Assembly: GCA_027579435.1 (NCBI GenBank)
Contig: JANBPK010001203.1
Coordinates: 1 to 64,000 of the forward strand
DNA: 64,000 nt
Origin: Candolleomyces eurysporus
Taxonomy: Eukaryota; Basidiomycota; Agaricomycetes; Agaricales; Psathyrellaceae
Direction of reading: 5' to 3'
Both the position numbers and the translations under genes were made by a program. Of this stretch, positions 10,907 to 23,204 are shown in pieces. Under the pieces are notes generated by a model. It ran no database searches, was not told the DNA's origin, and saw only the letters and a program-made list of their open reading frames with translations. How positions within the stretch are numbered: the stretch's first letter is position 1; every line of letters starts with the position of its first letter.

Positions 10907-13900
10907 TCATCCAGTAAAGCATTGCTTCCAACGTGATCCATGAACAACACGACTCATGTCCAGCTCCCAGTTCTGGTAGACTCCATCAATTCTGAGTGTT
11001 CCTGGTGTTTTCACTAAGGTTCTTTGATGTGGAGAAATCCAAAATAAATTGTTGCCTTTAGCATCCTGAACCCAGCCATCCCAACCATAGACCCCCTCCT
11101 CATGGAAAGTTTTGAATGAAAACCGGTAGAGCTTTCCACCAAGACACTTTGATTGCATAGCATCATTGCGAATAATTCGTGCCCGGTCCTCATGAAGGTA
11201 CTGAGGGGCACCAGCATGAGGTTCAAGAATCCACTGTCGAAGGGTAAGGTCATGAGAGCTAGATATCAAGGTATTCATTTCATAGGTAGTATTGTAGGCA
11301 AAAGCAAGTCCTGTAATGTCATCTGTGTGGCCAACAAGGACTCTGCGAGTTTTTTGAGGGTTTTTCACTTCACTTAAGAAGATCTTTTGATCACCCCCAC
11401 CAGTAGCAAAGTAGTTCCCATCTGGAGAGATGGCTAGAGCTTGTGGTACAAAATGATGGTAGTCCAAGTAGTGAAGCTTCTGCTTGGTTTTGAAGTTCCA
11501 AATCCGCATGAATCCATGGATTTCATTGGGAGGGTGACATACTGCAATAAGAATATCTGAGGCCTTGGAAACTACAAGGGATACAACAGGTTCTCCATTG
11601 TCAAGCTTCCCAGAGATACCTGCTCCTGAGAGATCATTTTCCCTGGCTATATTCACAAGAAATACAAAGCTCTCTGATCCAAAGACAAGAATCTCTTTGT
11701 GGCCAGATATGTCCATACAGGTTATGGGCTGTGGACAAGAGATGAGGACTTTATCCAAAGCTAGACCCTCATCTTTCATCTTCCAACACAGAATTTGACC
11801 ATCCAAGGATGAGGTGAAGATGGCATTTGAGCCAAGGACAATATCTGTAATTGGATTTCTGTGTTTGACCAGGTGGCTACTAATTGGCTCCAGTGTCTCT
11901 GCATTCCAATGTGAAAGCCCACATCCATCTGCAATAGCAAGGAATTTTCCATCTTCCCAAATCAATAGTTTGGGTTTGGGGCTGCTGCATGCTCTGAGGG
12001 TTTCCTTTTGCATATGTCCAGTTTCCATATCCCAGGATGAGATATTGCCATAGTTGGCAGTTACAGCAATCACCTGATGAGTCTTGGGATTGTACACCAT
12101 AGACTCAAACTTCCGGTCTACTTTGTCATCACCAGTAGTCTTCTGAATGGCATCCAAGTCCCAGATATGAATAGAATGATCTTGGGATGCAGATATCACC
12201 AAATGTGTATTTGGAATGAATTCAAGAGCAGTGACTGAGCTTGTATGTGCTTTCCATGGTTTAGACACCACTTGAAAACCATTCCTAATAGGTGACCAAA
12301 GTGCAAGACAGCCATCATGGGTTCCAGTGAGCAACAGACTTTCATCAGATGAAATGGCAACACATGTTAGACTCATAGTATTGAACATGTAGCCATGATT
12401 TTCATCAGCCAATTCCATGGTTTTTGCATCAAGGGTATGAAGAAATTCATCTTTTGCAGTGAAGAATAGCCATGCACTGTGTTCATATGGCCAGACAACT
12501 GAACTGATTGGCTGGCCATGCTCAAAGACTTTCCCAGAGGCTTCAATGGACTTGGTATCATAGGAGATGGATCTTATCTGGATGATACCATCTAGAGATC
12601 CAGATGCCAGTTGAGTTCCATCAGCTGAGAAACACATGGCAGTGACTGCAGTCAGGTGAGGATGATAGTAGTGATAGTCTTCATGTTTGCAACTCTCCAA
12701 ATCCCAAAAGTGGATCTCTCCATTGGTATGTCCAGATGCCAGGAGGCCAGGACAGATGGCATTATTGGAAGGAGAAGGTAAAGCCAAGCAGCGGATTCCA
12801 GGGAACCCTTGTATGCTTTTAGCATGCATTGCTCCAGTGTGCACATTCCACACCAAAATCATCCCAGACTGAGTTCCAGAAACAAGGAACATGCTATCTG
12901 CAGAGAAGAGCAAAGCAGTGACGATGCCAGCATGGCTGAATAGAGGTCCCATCAACAGGGCTGCTGTTTCCAAACTCCATATGTACATCTTTTCACTGGC
13001 ATAGCCAGTCGCAAGATATTTTCCATTTGGTGAGACAGCCACATCAAGAACTGGGCAGTTCAAAGCTTCAAAGGTGAAGAATGGGAATATGTCATGAACA
13101 GCTGCCCTCTTATAACCATCAGAAGAGATGGTAATGGGCTTGACAGTATTTTGGAACAGGGGGGCAAAGCTTTTGACCAAGAATGAATCTGAGCCTGCTC
13201 TGAACATAGGCAAAGCAGAGAGATAGATGTGGGCAGGATTGAATCCAATGGCTGTCCTGAATTGGTTGAGAAACTGGAGGCAGTCTGAGCAGATGTTTTG
13301 AAACTCAGAGAAATCAGTTGCAGCCTAGAATGAAGCAAGTTAGATTAATTTACCAATTACAATGCTTTTCCAAGTACTTACTGCTTGTATTTGGATGAAA
13401 TAAGCTGAAGCCAAGTGGGAATGCTTGAAACATGCAAGCAATTCCAGCCAATACAAGAACTTGTGACCAATGAAGTAGGTACACTGTTCAATCAGGTATT
13501 CCTTTGAATTATTTGAGGAGGAGATAGTGGGGGTAGCTTCATTCTTGAAGACTTCAAGCCAATGTTTTACCCAGTAACAAGATGCATGGAGCAAATAGCT
13601 AGGAATTGAGTCCAAATAGCTTGTGGGCAACATGTCAAGTGCCTCATCAGAGCTGGGGATTCCAGAAACACCAAAGTGTAAATGATTCCGGAGTACAAGG
13701 GCACAAGAATCAGCCATGTGTAAATGACTATCTAGAATGGAGCTGGTCCATCTGGAACCATCCTCTGGAGTAGTAAGATACTCAATAATTGAGTAATGGT
13801 GAGCAGTTACTACTGCATCAGGGTCATCATCGCCATCCGAGAGCGGCGGATTTGGAACCTTTATGAGAGAATGAAGGTTCTCGAGAGCATTTCGAATCTG

Positions 13901-16213
13901 CGCTGGCGAAGTATTGTGTAACTTGCTATAGTCAAGAACCGAAAGAGGCTCATAGGCGCTTGTAAGCACCATTAGACATTTACGCGACAGGTCCTGCTCA
14001 TCGTCGTCAAGAACATCGAACCCCTCCGAGAAGATCAAAGCATATATGGAGTGCAGGTTCTTTGTCGCGGTCTGTAAGGTGCTCTCCGCCGTCTTGTGAT
14101 CAAGCACTTGTATCAAGCGCGATTTGGGATCTGAGCGTGAGGCTTTGACGTAACGGAACACAGTCGAGGCATAGACAAAGAGTTTGCCAGCTCGATTTGC
14201 GAGTGCTCGAAGCTCGGGTGGTGGCCAGCTGGTATACCCATCTCGAAGCTTTTTGAGGCTCCCTAGCATGATGGATAAGTAAAAGTAGATATCGTCTTCG
14301 ACGAGGCTGTCGTCGATTTCATGGAGCTGGATGCTCGGAACGATACCGGACTCGGTTAGCTTCTCCCGGATATGCGCTTCAGGTCTGCCCGTCACGCAGA
14401 ACTTGAGCGGGCAGTCGTGAGACTCCAAATTGTCAAGGAGGATCTCAAGGAACTGCTCCATAGCATCGTTATCCTGGCACTCGTCCAGCGCGTCAACGAC
14501 AAAAGTCATAGTTGACAATGTGTCTTTTTCCTCTGCATTCAGAGTCTGCAGTGGATCGACGAAGAGGGAACGGAACTGCTCCCCAAGATTAATACTGGGG
14601 ATGTCGTACTCGTGAAGCGTTTGCAGAGCCTCAATCAAGGCTCGCCGGTACCCTGGGTGGTACCGAGCCAAGCTCCGAGCAAGGGAAGGAAAGATGCGGC
14701 GAACGTCTCGCCTATCCTGAGACTTGTTGGAACAGAAAAAGCTGCCACCGAGCAGACCCTTCTGCGCAAGGATACGGCAAAAGGTTTCAGCAACGGTGGT
14801 TTTGCCGGTGCCGTCTATGCCACCCAACCAGAAGACCCGCTCATCCTCCTTGAGTGCGGTCGCCCAAACGAGTAGGTCGGCGAGGAGGTTGATCCGAGTG
14901 CCGTCTAGGCAGCAGGGGCGGTCTTCCTGTCTGAATTCTGCCCCAGGGACCCAAGGGAGAGCCGCGAGGAGATCTGGCAGGCGATTAGTGAGAGAGGCGG
15001 GTTGGAAAGAGACCTCACGCACGATGCTCTTTGATGGATGAGACGTTGGCGTAGGTTTCGATGGCGGTATACATCTAGGAAGTGGTCGGTACCGAATGAG
15101 TTGAGTAGGACGTACATAGGACGCACCATGAACACTTGGATCGCATACTTTATCACGAGAAGCTCTTCCTTGATCGCGTCCACATCCTCTTTGGCAGTGA
15201 CGAACCGCAACTTTCCCCCAACCTTCACTCCGAGCCTGACAGTAGAAGCTTCGATAGCGCTGTAGGCAAGGACGTGAGCACAGTAAAAATGAGGGTCGAA
15301 TGGGCTTACCGGACTAAGCCATCGAGCCGAGCCTTCATCTTTGCATCGGTAGTATCACGATGCCCCTGGATCGTTTTCACGAGTTCGTCGACTGTGTCTG
15401 CGAACTCCTTAAGCTGAGTTTCGAGGCCTTGCACTTGCTGGAAACGATATGATCAGGATGGCCTCATCGCCGAAAGAAAATGACATCACGCACATCATAT
15501 CGATCTAACATCTCGACGAGGATGGATGTCGCAGCCTTGAGCGGTGGAAAGGCATCGGCGCATCGATTGAGCGTGCGGAGGGCTTGCGTAGCGATGGTCC
15601 AGGCAGTCTTCATTTTGCTCTTCTTGGGAGTTTGAACGTCGCCCGCGGCGTCGACCTGAGACCCGGCTACAGCTGGGAGAGCAGGCTCCTTGTCATCGAG
15701 TGCGGCGGTATCTTGCGCTGAAGCCTTGCCAGAATCAAGGTGGTCGTATCTAGCGTCGCTAGGAACGGCGTGCTCGGCCGGGGTCGCCTCTGCTTTCTCC
15801 TTGGCTGCGCCGTGCGATGGCAAGTTGAGATCGAGAGCCGGCTTTGCCTCGAAAGAGGCAGTATTAGCAGGGGCAGGCGATTCTTGTGGGGTCTTGATGA
15901 GATCTTGTGCATCGGGGTCCGTGTCTTCGAGTGTAGGCAGAGTGCCGAGGACTTGCTTGTCGTCGTCTTCGGCCTTCGTCTCAACAGCGCCGACAGCCGT
16001 CCTGATTTCAGGTTCTTCGCAAGTAGTCAGGACATCACCGGAGCTCCAAGGCGGAGAAGCGTGGTGCGTACCATTCTCGAGCTTTTCCACCATCTTCCCC
16101 GTCTTCGAGACCTCTTCCTTCGACTGTGGGCCGTCATCAGAGCGTAATTTTGCCTTCCAACGGCCAAATTTCTTCAGGGTTTTGCGAAAGACGGTTTTCG
16201 GTTTCTCCAGCAT
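10907..16213 (-). CDS. NLR-like STAND protein: helical N-terminus, NACHT, WD40
   Basis: An intracellular STAND/NLR-type receptor of the agaricomycete NACHT-WD40 group, a class linked to non-self recognition and regulated cell death. Five exons join in frame: 16213-15494, 15437-15310, 15259-15127, 15028-13382 and 13324-10907, giving about 1,681 aa. Residues 1-190 are low-complexity and charged. Residues about 195-325 are alpha-helical, with the AFPPLKAATSIL-type segment common in agaricomycete NLR N-termini. NACHT follows, with Walker A GGIDGTGKTT near 396 and Walker B FVVDALDECQD near 500, then a winged-helix and linker region. From about residue 900 come roughly 13-14 diverged WD40 repeats, enough for two propellers. 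They are not the near-identical type seen in HET-E. The DNA is GC-rich and CpG-normal up to about 13,830 and strongly CpG-depleted beyond, yet the frame stays open. The upstream partner or effector is unknown. Confidence 0.9.
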
Positions 16214-19200
16214 GGCTATTATGAGAGTATTGCAGAGCTGTGGGTGCTTGAGTGCTTGAGTGCTTGTGAGGTTAATTAAGAGCAGGAGAGACGATCAGGA
16301 AGACCGATGAAGCACAATGGGACGTGCCGTGAGAAGGTTTGAAGAGCCTCGAGGCTGGGTGAGGCAGGTACGATGGTGGCGCTCGGGATGCCGTTTTGCT
16401 TTGAGTACAAGGTTGCTACCCACTTATAAAACACAAGATGTTCATATTGGCATGGTAATAGAGCTGGCACAAACATACCTCTACAACGCTGCCCTTGTCT
16501 TGTTACGAGCCCATGTCAGTCCGTCCAACGTATTCCGAACCCCCGGATCGGGGTTTTGCAGGATGTCCGATCGATGCTCCCTTCGAGGGTCGGCAATGAG
16601 AAGCTACCATAAGGTCCAATGGGCTCATCAAAGATGCTTGGATTTGACTGTACAAGACCAGGTAGTGTTGAGCAGACGATTTTCGTCATAGCCGATGGAT
16701 CTAAGTTAGACTCTGTCTTCGTATTTCCCATACAAAGATGCTCACCGGAAATTGCTCCACATCAGACAGCACGGAGAGAATTCTCTCGAATTCCTACCCC
16801 CTCCGCTCAGATCAGAAGAGCGAGTTTCTGGAGCGCTCCATATGCCTGGGCATCTCCGCAGGGCTTAAGGAATGTTCTAGTATGCCAAAAGGAGTACAAA
16901 GGAAATCAGAAATGTGCATAAGACTGTAGCGATCCATTAAGTGAGCTTATATGGGTGGATAGCGGAAACGTACATGTGTTTTGTTATAACGCTGAGATCA
17001 GCGCTTCGTCGTCACCGTGGCTGTGTTTGCAAAGAACCCACGCCGAGACCGGCAGCCATTCGGCGCACATAGCAAGTTTCTCCTGCTTTTACTTGCTTTT
17101 TTAGTGAAATCGGGAGAGGAGACTCCGATTCACAGGCAGGTGGAAGGCTGTAAGAAGGAACGCGTATCTCGGACCTCGATGTTTGGGTAAAAAATCTGAA
17201 TCAAAGGTGAGATATCGATCACACCTCTTGAACGATGCGCACCTGCACATTCAAAACGAAATCGTCACCCGCCCTAGTGCACCGTCCCGGAGCTAAGTGA
17301 TGTGGGTGTAGCTCGCGCTGCAAGTCTCGTGAGTTCAAACATGGACGCGTTTCTAGGCCTTGTGAGTTGGTGTGTCAATCCTTTGAAACCTCTCAATAGC
17401 GAATCAATACTAACCTCGGTATTCCCAACACAGCATCGTCGCTCAAGCTATATCCCTTGCTACAGTGCTTCATCTACACCGCTGAGCTCGACGTTTGGAC
17501 CAGAGAACAAATATTGAGGGCGTTTATGGCGAGTCGAGACGTTTAAGCGAAGATTCAGAAGTCAAGACGAAAGGTTGCGCTCGTGCGTTCGATGCCCCAA
17601 ATCGAGGTTCGTTCATATCCATCAAGGATCGACGGAGTCGCAGCTAAACGAAAGAATATGCAAGCCAATCGAAGCCGTCCAAATAAAAGGAGTACGGACC
17701 TTTTTCCTGTTTCCCAGATCCAAAATGTATCCGCGGTCGTCATTGGGCCCCTGCAAGCCCTCATCAGTGTGGTCGTCCACGACGATACGACTTTATGCAT
17801 GACACAGCAAAGGTACAGGGACATGCATAAGAGCGCACTGAGTAATTTAGAGAGTTTATACGAGACGATAAGAGAAAACTTACGACCATTTCCTTTGTTG
17901 AAACGCTGCGCTAATTGCGCACGCTTCACCGTCAACAAAGGTGCGTTTTCACAAAGGAATTTCACTGAGAAATTCAGCCATTTGGTGCAAGTAAGAGTGC
18001 TTTAAGGCTGCACATAATTTTTGTTGCGGAAATGTAGGAGGGAAAAGGGATTTCGACTCGAGGAAAATGAAAAGGACGAAAGAAAGGAATGCGCGCGCAG
18101 GCGCATTGGGCGTCGGCATGGCGCGCTCGGAAAACGCCGAATCCCGATTTGAAATTTGAAGTCCGAACCAGGGGACGGACTCCCGGCGCAAGTGTAGGTG
18201 GAGTTTCTTGACGCTGGCGAATCTAGTATGTGTCTTGAGCACTATGAGGGGAACATATCCACACGAGACACCGCGTATTCGACTGTCATTGGCATTCATC
18301 CCACCGCTTCCGAAACTTCTGGGCACAAAGGGGGCAGATTCAGCAACGGCACTAGGATCATTAGAACATACGGCTCACCGTATCCGTCGAGTATCGAGCG
18401 CAGTGACAAGTTGAATCCGAATCAAATGCTACGCAAGCCTTTGTTTGTCTCAGTCGATTCCGACGGCAAATTCCCAGGGCTATGGACACCCTGTTTTGGG
18501 AGGCAATGGGATTGCGTGTCAGGGATGCTGGAGGGTAGGTGGGAAGAACAAAACCGCGCAAACACTATAGAACATGAACATCCTACTCTTGCATTCGCCA
18601 TTCTTCCTTTAATCTCATGTTGAGATCAACGGCGCACGAAACTTCGGAACTGTGAGCCCTAGCAAATCTTATTCCTTTCGGCTTACTGATTATGATGTCG
18701 AATCCGATGACACCTTCGTCCCTCGCTCCCCAATGCCAGACCGCCAGGCGGTTTGCCAAGTTCTTTGGGAAGATACATACTCTCAAGAGCCGTCAAGACA
18801 ATTATGATGTCCATGGAAACCTCAAGTCTCAGAGAGCTGAGCATTTGGAGGCGCTCGAAAATCACTGCAAATTCCTCCCACTCGTTGAGAAGGGGAGTAA
18901 TGAACTTCGTCGAATGATTTTGCTGTATGCCAGACATCGATGAACGGGATCCCCAATTTTCCGCCAACGACGCTCCCTATGTCTTTCTTGAAGTTTGCAA
19001 GGACTGGGGAGTTGTTGCCTTGAATTACCCGTCGCCTTGAAGCCGCGTCGACATCTAGGCTCCTCAGGCTCAACTCTGTTCCTATAAGGAGCTTCGAGCC
19101 AAGCTCAAAAGGCAAGCTGCTGACAGCCTAAGCTAGATTTCCCGCTCCCAAGACCTCCCTCTTTACATTTACATCAGCGACTGTCGCACTCCATCTGGAT

Positions 19201-20069
19201 GGCAACGCTTTTAGTATATGGAGACGTCTACGGATTCTTCGCCAAGACCCGCAACGGGTCCTGGCTCTTCCATACGCTCTTGATTACGGCTTCAAAATTT
19301 GCTGTGAGTACGCTGCGGATCAAAATTCAACGAAATCATGGAAAGAGGGTTGGCAGAATCGGAGAAATTGGGAGAGCTCAAAGTCCCAAAGGCGTCCGCT
19401 GAAGGGCAGAACAGGAGCCGAAGAAGTGCAAGCTTATACTCTCACGAATTACCGTGGCTGTAGACGTGCCGCCCAAGAAACAAAGGTCAGTCCACTACCG
19501 GTTGGGCAGGACGACAAATCCTAACTAACAGCTTTGCATGTGCGAGCTCCGCACGCCTTGGAAAACGTGGAGGGTGAGGGGTTGGCGGGCAGCATGGGGG
19601 GNCAAGTTAGGGGAAGCGTGGAGGGTAGGAAGGTTGGTAGGCAGCGTGAGGGACGAAGTAGGAGTTTGGATCCACCGAGGATAAGAGAAGGTCAGAAGCT
19701 GTTTGATATGTTATCCAAGGTAGGCTGGTACCGGAGTTTCGAAGGTTACGCACGGACAGGTTTCAACGGTTTTCAATTCTCGTCGTACTCAAGCTTTCAA
19801 TCCGAATCTTTGAGAGATATCAGGCCTCTTTGAGGTAACACTCCTGCCCAGTATTATGTAGAAGTCCGGGCAGTATTCGAGATTAACGACGATTGGCGGG
19901 TCGAAGTAACTGTCGTCAGCAAGTGATCATAAATGCCGAGCGGCTCTCAACCATTTCTCACGATTGCAGAAGTCAAAACGAACAACACTTCTACAAGGTT
20001 TTTCCCAGACGACCACCATCTCGACTCGACGCGTTCCTCGCCTTTCTGCTATCCCTTCATAGCGCTCTC
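16214..20069. other. Gene-poor stretch upstream of the NLR gene
   Basis: About 3.9 kb without a supported gene. Open frames such as 17583-18005 (+) and 18683-19115 (-, two overlapping frames) have no family signature, and I found no consistent exon chain. An N at 19602 sits in a G-run. The first few hundred bases next to 16,213 should contain the NLR promoter; a TTATAAAA element lies near 16,421-16,428 in plus orientation, so its relevance is doubtful. Decayed genes are possible. Confidence 0.4.
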
Positions 20070-20981
20070 ATGGCACACCCACTGGCAGCACAGAATCTCG
20101 AGCACCGACTCATGCAGCACACCATCTACATTGTGTTCTTCGACCACGGTTGGACCAACTCTGGGTCGCCTACCGCCGTATATCCTCTGCAGGATGCTCC
20201 AACATGGCCTTACATAGATCTCACCCAGACTAACCTCGCCTATAATCTGGGTCCAGTCAGAGAAGACATCGACGAAATGGAGCTCTTCGAACCCTACCTT
20301 GGCTTATGGCTCTCGACGCTTCGGTACCCGCTCAAGGTGTCTCCTATGCAGGCTGTTTATATCAGGCGCATGGGCGTTTCTGTAACTGGCGCGACTTTGA
20401 CAAAAGCCGGAGACGCTTTCGTGGAATTCCGGAAGCGGTTGGGAGGAGGTGGTAGGACTACTGCGGTGGAACGACCCCGCGAAGCTCAGACTCACGCTCC
20501 TGCAGCCGTGGTGACTGCCATTGTCAAACGCGAGGGAGCGATCCCGCCGCCTAGCCCTCAGCCTCAGTCGCAGCCAGCGGCTCCTGCTCCTCAGGCAGCA
20601 CTTCAAAGTGTAAATACTCTTGCTGCTGGTCGTAACATCGTCCCTCCGAATGTTCTAACCGTCAATTACCATTACCCACCGCCTGGAACTGGCGCTGCAC
20701 CTCTCATGCGATGGCCCTCTGGAATGTTCGTCTGCGATGTCGCGAGAGGGTTCGAACTTCTCTCCCAAGGAAACTCTAGGAGTCTTGAACAGAGATTCAA
20801 CCAAGTTTTCCCTGGGTATCAGTACAAAGCGTCCACGTACCACGACAACAGAAAGTTTTGGCGTTCTTTACCTGTCGATGTCAGGATTCAGGCGATACAG
20901 CTTCCGAGGACCAGGGAGAGCCTTTGGAAGGTGTTTAGGAAGAGTCGGCCAGAGTGGAAGGTAGCGATGGCGAGGGGATGA
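20070..20981 (+). CDS. Uncharacterised protein, probably basidiomycete-specific
   Basis: I do not recognise this protein by name. The reading frame is open back to 19893, but 20070 is the first ATG in frame, giving 303 aa. A short hydrophobic stretch lies near residues 16-26. The middle (about 130-180) is Pro/Gln/Ala-rich and likely disordered. The last 75 residues look folded: WPSGMFVCDVARGFELL, then LEQRFNQVFPGYQYKASTY and a basic W/R-rich end. This layout, a disordered middle plus a compact W- and R-containing C-terminal module, is seen in many unknown agaricomycete proteins. It could bind DNA, but that is only inference. An upstream exon cannot be excluded. Confidence 0.55.
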   Translation: MAHPLAAQNLEHRLMQHTIYIVFFDHGWTNSGSPTAVYPLQDAPTWPYIDLTQTNLAYNLGPVREDIDEMELFEPYLGLWLSTLRYPLKVSPMQAVYIRRMGVSVTGATLTKAGDAFVEFRKRLGGGGRTTAVERPREAQTHAPAAVVTAIVKREGAIPPPSPQPQSQPAAPAPQAALQSVNTLAAGRNIVPPNVLTVNYHYPPPGTGAAPLMRWPSGMFVCDVARGFELLSQGNSRSLEQRFNQVFPGYQYKASTYHDNRKFWRSLPVDVRIQAIQLPRTRESLWKVFRKSRPEWKVAMARG

Positions 20982-21463
20982 GCTACGTTGGGGCGTTATG
21001 TTTTCTCCGTTTAGTTTTTTGGTGTCTGAGTTTCGCGATATCCCCTCGATTTGTTCCTTAGCGTTGCATGTACTTTTTAGAATGATAAAGTCTTATCACC
21101 TCTGGTGGTTAATTTGTTGTTGAACGTTCAAATGGTTGTAGTGTCGGCGCTGTCGGGACTCGGCATCCTTTGGATTCCGACCATACCGATAGTCCAAAAC
21201 CTCCAAAAGTGTAAGAGCTGACCCTGTCGGTATGTTGGTGCGCTGGGTCTTGGCTGGATTGGTTCTCCCTTCCGCGAGACCTCAAATTTTCAACCGACTG
21301 TATCGATATTGGCGCCTTGATATTGTTGCCGCACTTGCCTTTTGACATGGGTCATAAAAAAAAATGCTCCCCGGCCGGTGGATTTAATAACGAACCTCAC
21401 ACAGTGCTTCATCCGACTCCATAATTTCGTTAGAACTGCTTGTCGACTCTAAGTCACTTCCAT
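20982..21463. other. Intergenic spacer
   Basis: About 480 bp between the unknown protein and the first maltase fragment. It contains an A-run near 21,356. No gene, RNA or clear regulatory site was seen. Confidence 0.4.
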
Positions 21464-21830
<367 letters not shown>

Positions 21831-21903
21831 TCGCCCCCTGTATCTTTCTGCTGGTATATTCGTACCTGCTAATTCCAAATTCTGTACCCCAGGATGGACC
21901 ACC

Positions 21904-21929
21904 TCGTCAGAGCTGTACAGCTCTGACGA
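21904..21929. repeat. Perfect 26-bp palindrome
   Basis: The 26 bases read identically on both strands with no spacer, centred between 21916 and 21917. It lies just after the broken maltase 5' piece and outside any supported gene. It could be a chance product, a binding site for a dimeric protein, or a scar of rearrangement. The rest of 21,831-22,353 shows nothing else apart from an N at 22,071. Confidence 0.85.
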
Positions 21930-22353
21930 AATGGGAACACTTGGAGATCTTCTCTGCAGCGGCGTCTCACTGGGTTTTCGCCGTTATTGCAGTGCGAATG
22001 GTTCAAACGTTTGCGCTCATAATAAATAGAATCCGGCTCCCTCGCTACAATTCTTCTGGTAGATGGGAGCNGCTTAAGAACTGAAAGTCTATCTTCCAAG
22101 GTATGTCAATTGGTGTATGCAACAAAGAAAAAATGAGGTTTTCATATCAGGGATCCTCAGCCTCAGGTCGTGAGGCGATATACAATTTACAATGCACGGT
22201 TGGAGAAGAGAAAGACAAGCAAGTCATTAAATCAATCCAGAACGGGTCGTAAAAACGTTTATCCTGCCAATCCAGAGCTCGGGCGTCAATGAGCTGAGGA
22301 ATTCGGAATGCCAACGGGATCCTTGCCACCCCTCACGACGTCCCCACAAAACT

Positions 22354-23204
22354 CTAAACCTGAGGCGATTGTGGCATTCTTCTAGGCGCTCCAACAAACG
22401 CCTGCTGTTGCTGTGGCGGAGGGTACTGAGGTTGCTGGGGAGGATATTGTTGACTTAGAACGTGGGGGCCCACGTTGCTAACGTTTCCAACAGGGTACTG
22501 TGACTGGTAGGTGTTCTCCGAGTGTACGGTTGTCCCTGTGAAGTTTTGCTCTGGGCCAGCAACACCTCCTTTGTTGAAGCCGCTGTTGGCGGCAGGAGCA
22601 CTCCAGTCAAAGTGATTGACTTCGGACCTCCAAACGTAGGTGTAGCCTCGGAGGTGGGACCTGATAGAGAGGGTTAAGAGGGCGAGGGTGTAGAACGTGA
22701 CTAGATGAGGGCGTCTGTTTAGTAAGTAGCCACCAGAGATTTAAACTGGCAGGGGAGGACACGTACTGATGAGCCAGTTGAGGAAACTGAAGGCCGCAAT
22801 AGCCCTAGCCTCTGAGTAGGCGCCTCCAGTGTAGTAGTTGAGCCAGGGCAGGGCGACAGTGGAGCCGGCACCTGAGATCCATAGGATCCAGAGGAGCCAA
22901 AGCCAGACAATCTCAACAGCGACAAAGGAGGTGATGGCTCCACGACGCTTGCTTGAGATTATATACCTACGTCGAGCAAGAAAAATCAGTGAGCTACTCG
23001 CACGCATGTAGAAAAGCTGAACACGTACGAAGCGGGGAGAGTAAGCAAGGACAGGATGGAGGTAGCCAGCGACAGCGCGGCAAAGGGATAATAACCTCTG
23101 GTGATTGAAACTATGTGCACGCTTAGGCTGAAGATAATGACAGAGAACAGACAGACCGCGCCAAATGCGACGGTGCGGACCAGAGGCAACAACTTGGCAA
23201 TCAT
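22354..23204 (-). CDS. MARVEL-type four-helix membrane protein
   Basis: A 240-aa integral membrane protein, from exons 23204-23029, 22966-22767 and 22700-22354, all joined in frame with GT-AG introns. Four hydrophobic segments are visible: residues about 8-30, 38-60, 78-100 and 118-140. They begin with a charged LVRTVAFGAVCLFSVIIF helix typical of MARVEL proteins. The third contains WLWLLWILWISGAG. The C-terminal 100 residues are cytosolic-looking and rich in Gln, Pro and Tyr. MARVEL proteins act in membrane apposition and plasma-membrane or endomembrane organisation. It sits on the opposite strand between two maltase fragments and seems intact, unlike them. A Ca-channel-like or SUR7-like assignment is less likely. 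Confidence 0.75.

Noticed and set aside
17290..17345. tRNA gene with GTTCAAAC as B box
   Set aside because: No acceptor stem or anticodon arm can be folded, and the A box does not match.
17583..18005. 140-aa open frame as a gene
   Set aside because: No signature, no neighbouring exons, and an overlapping frame of equal length on the other strand.
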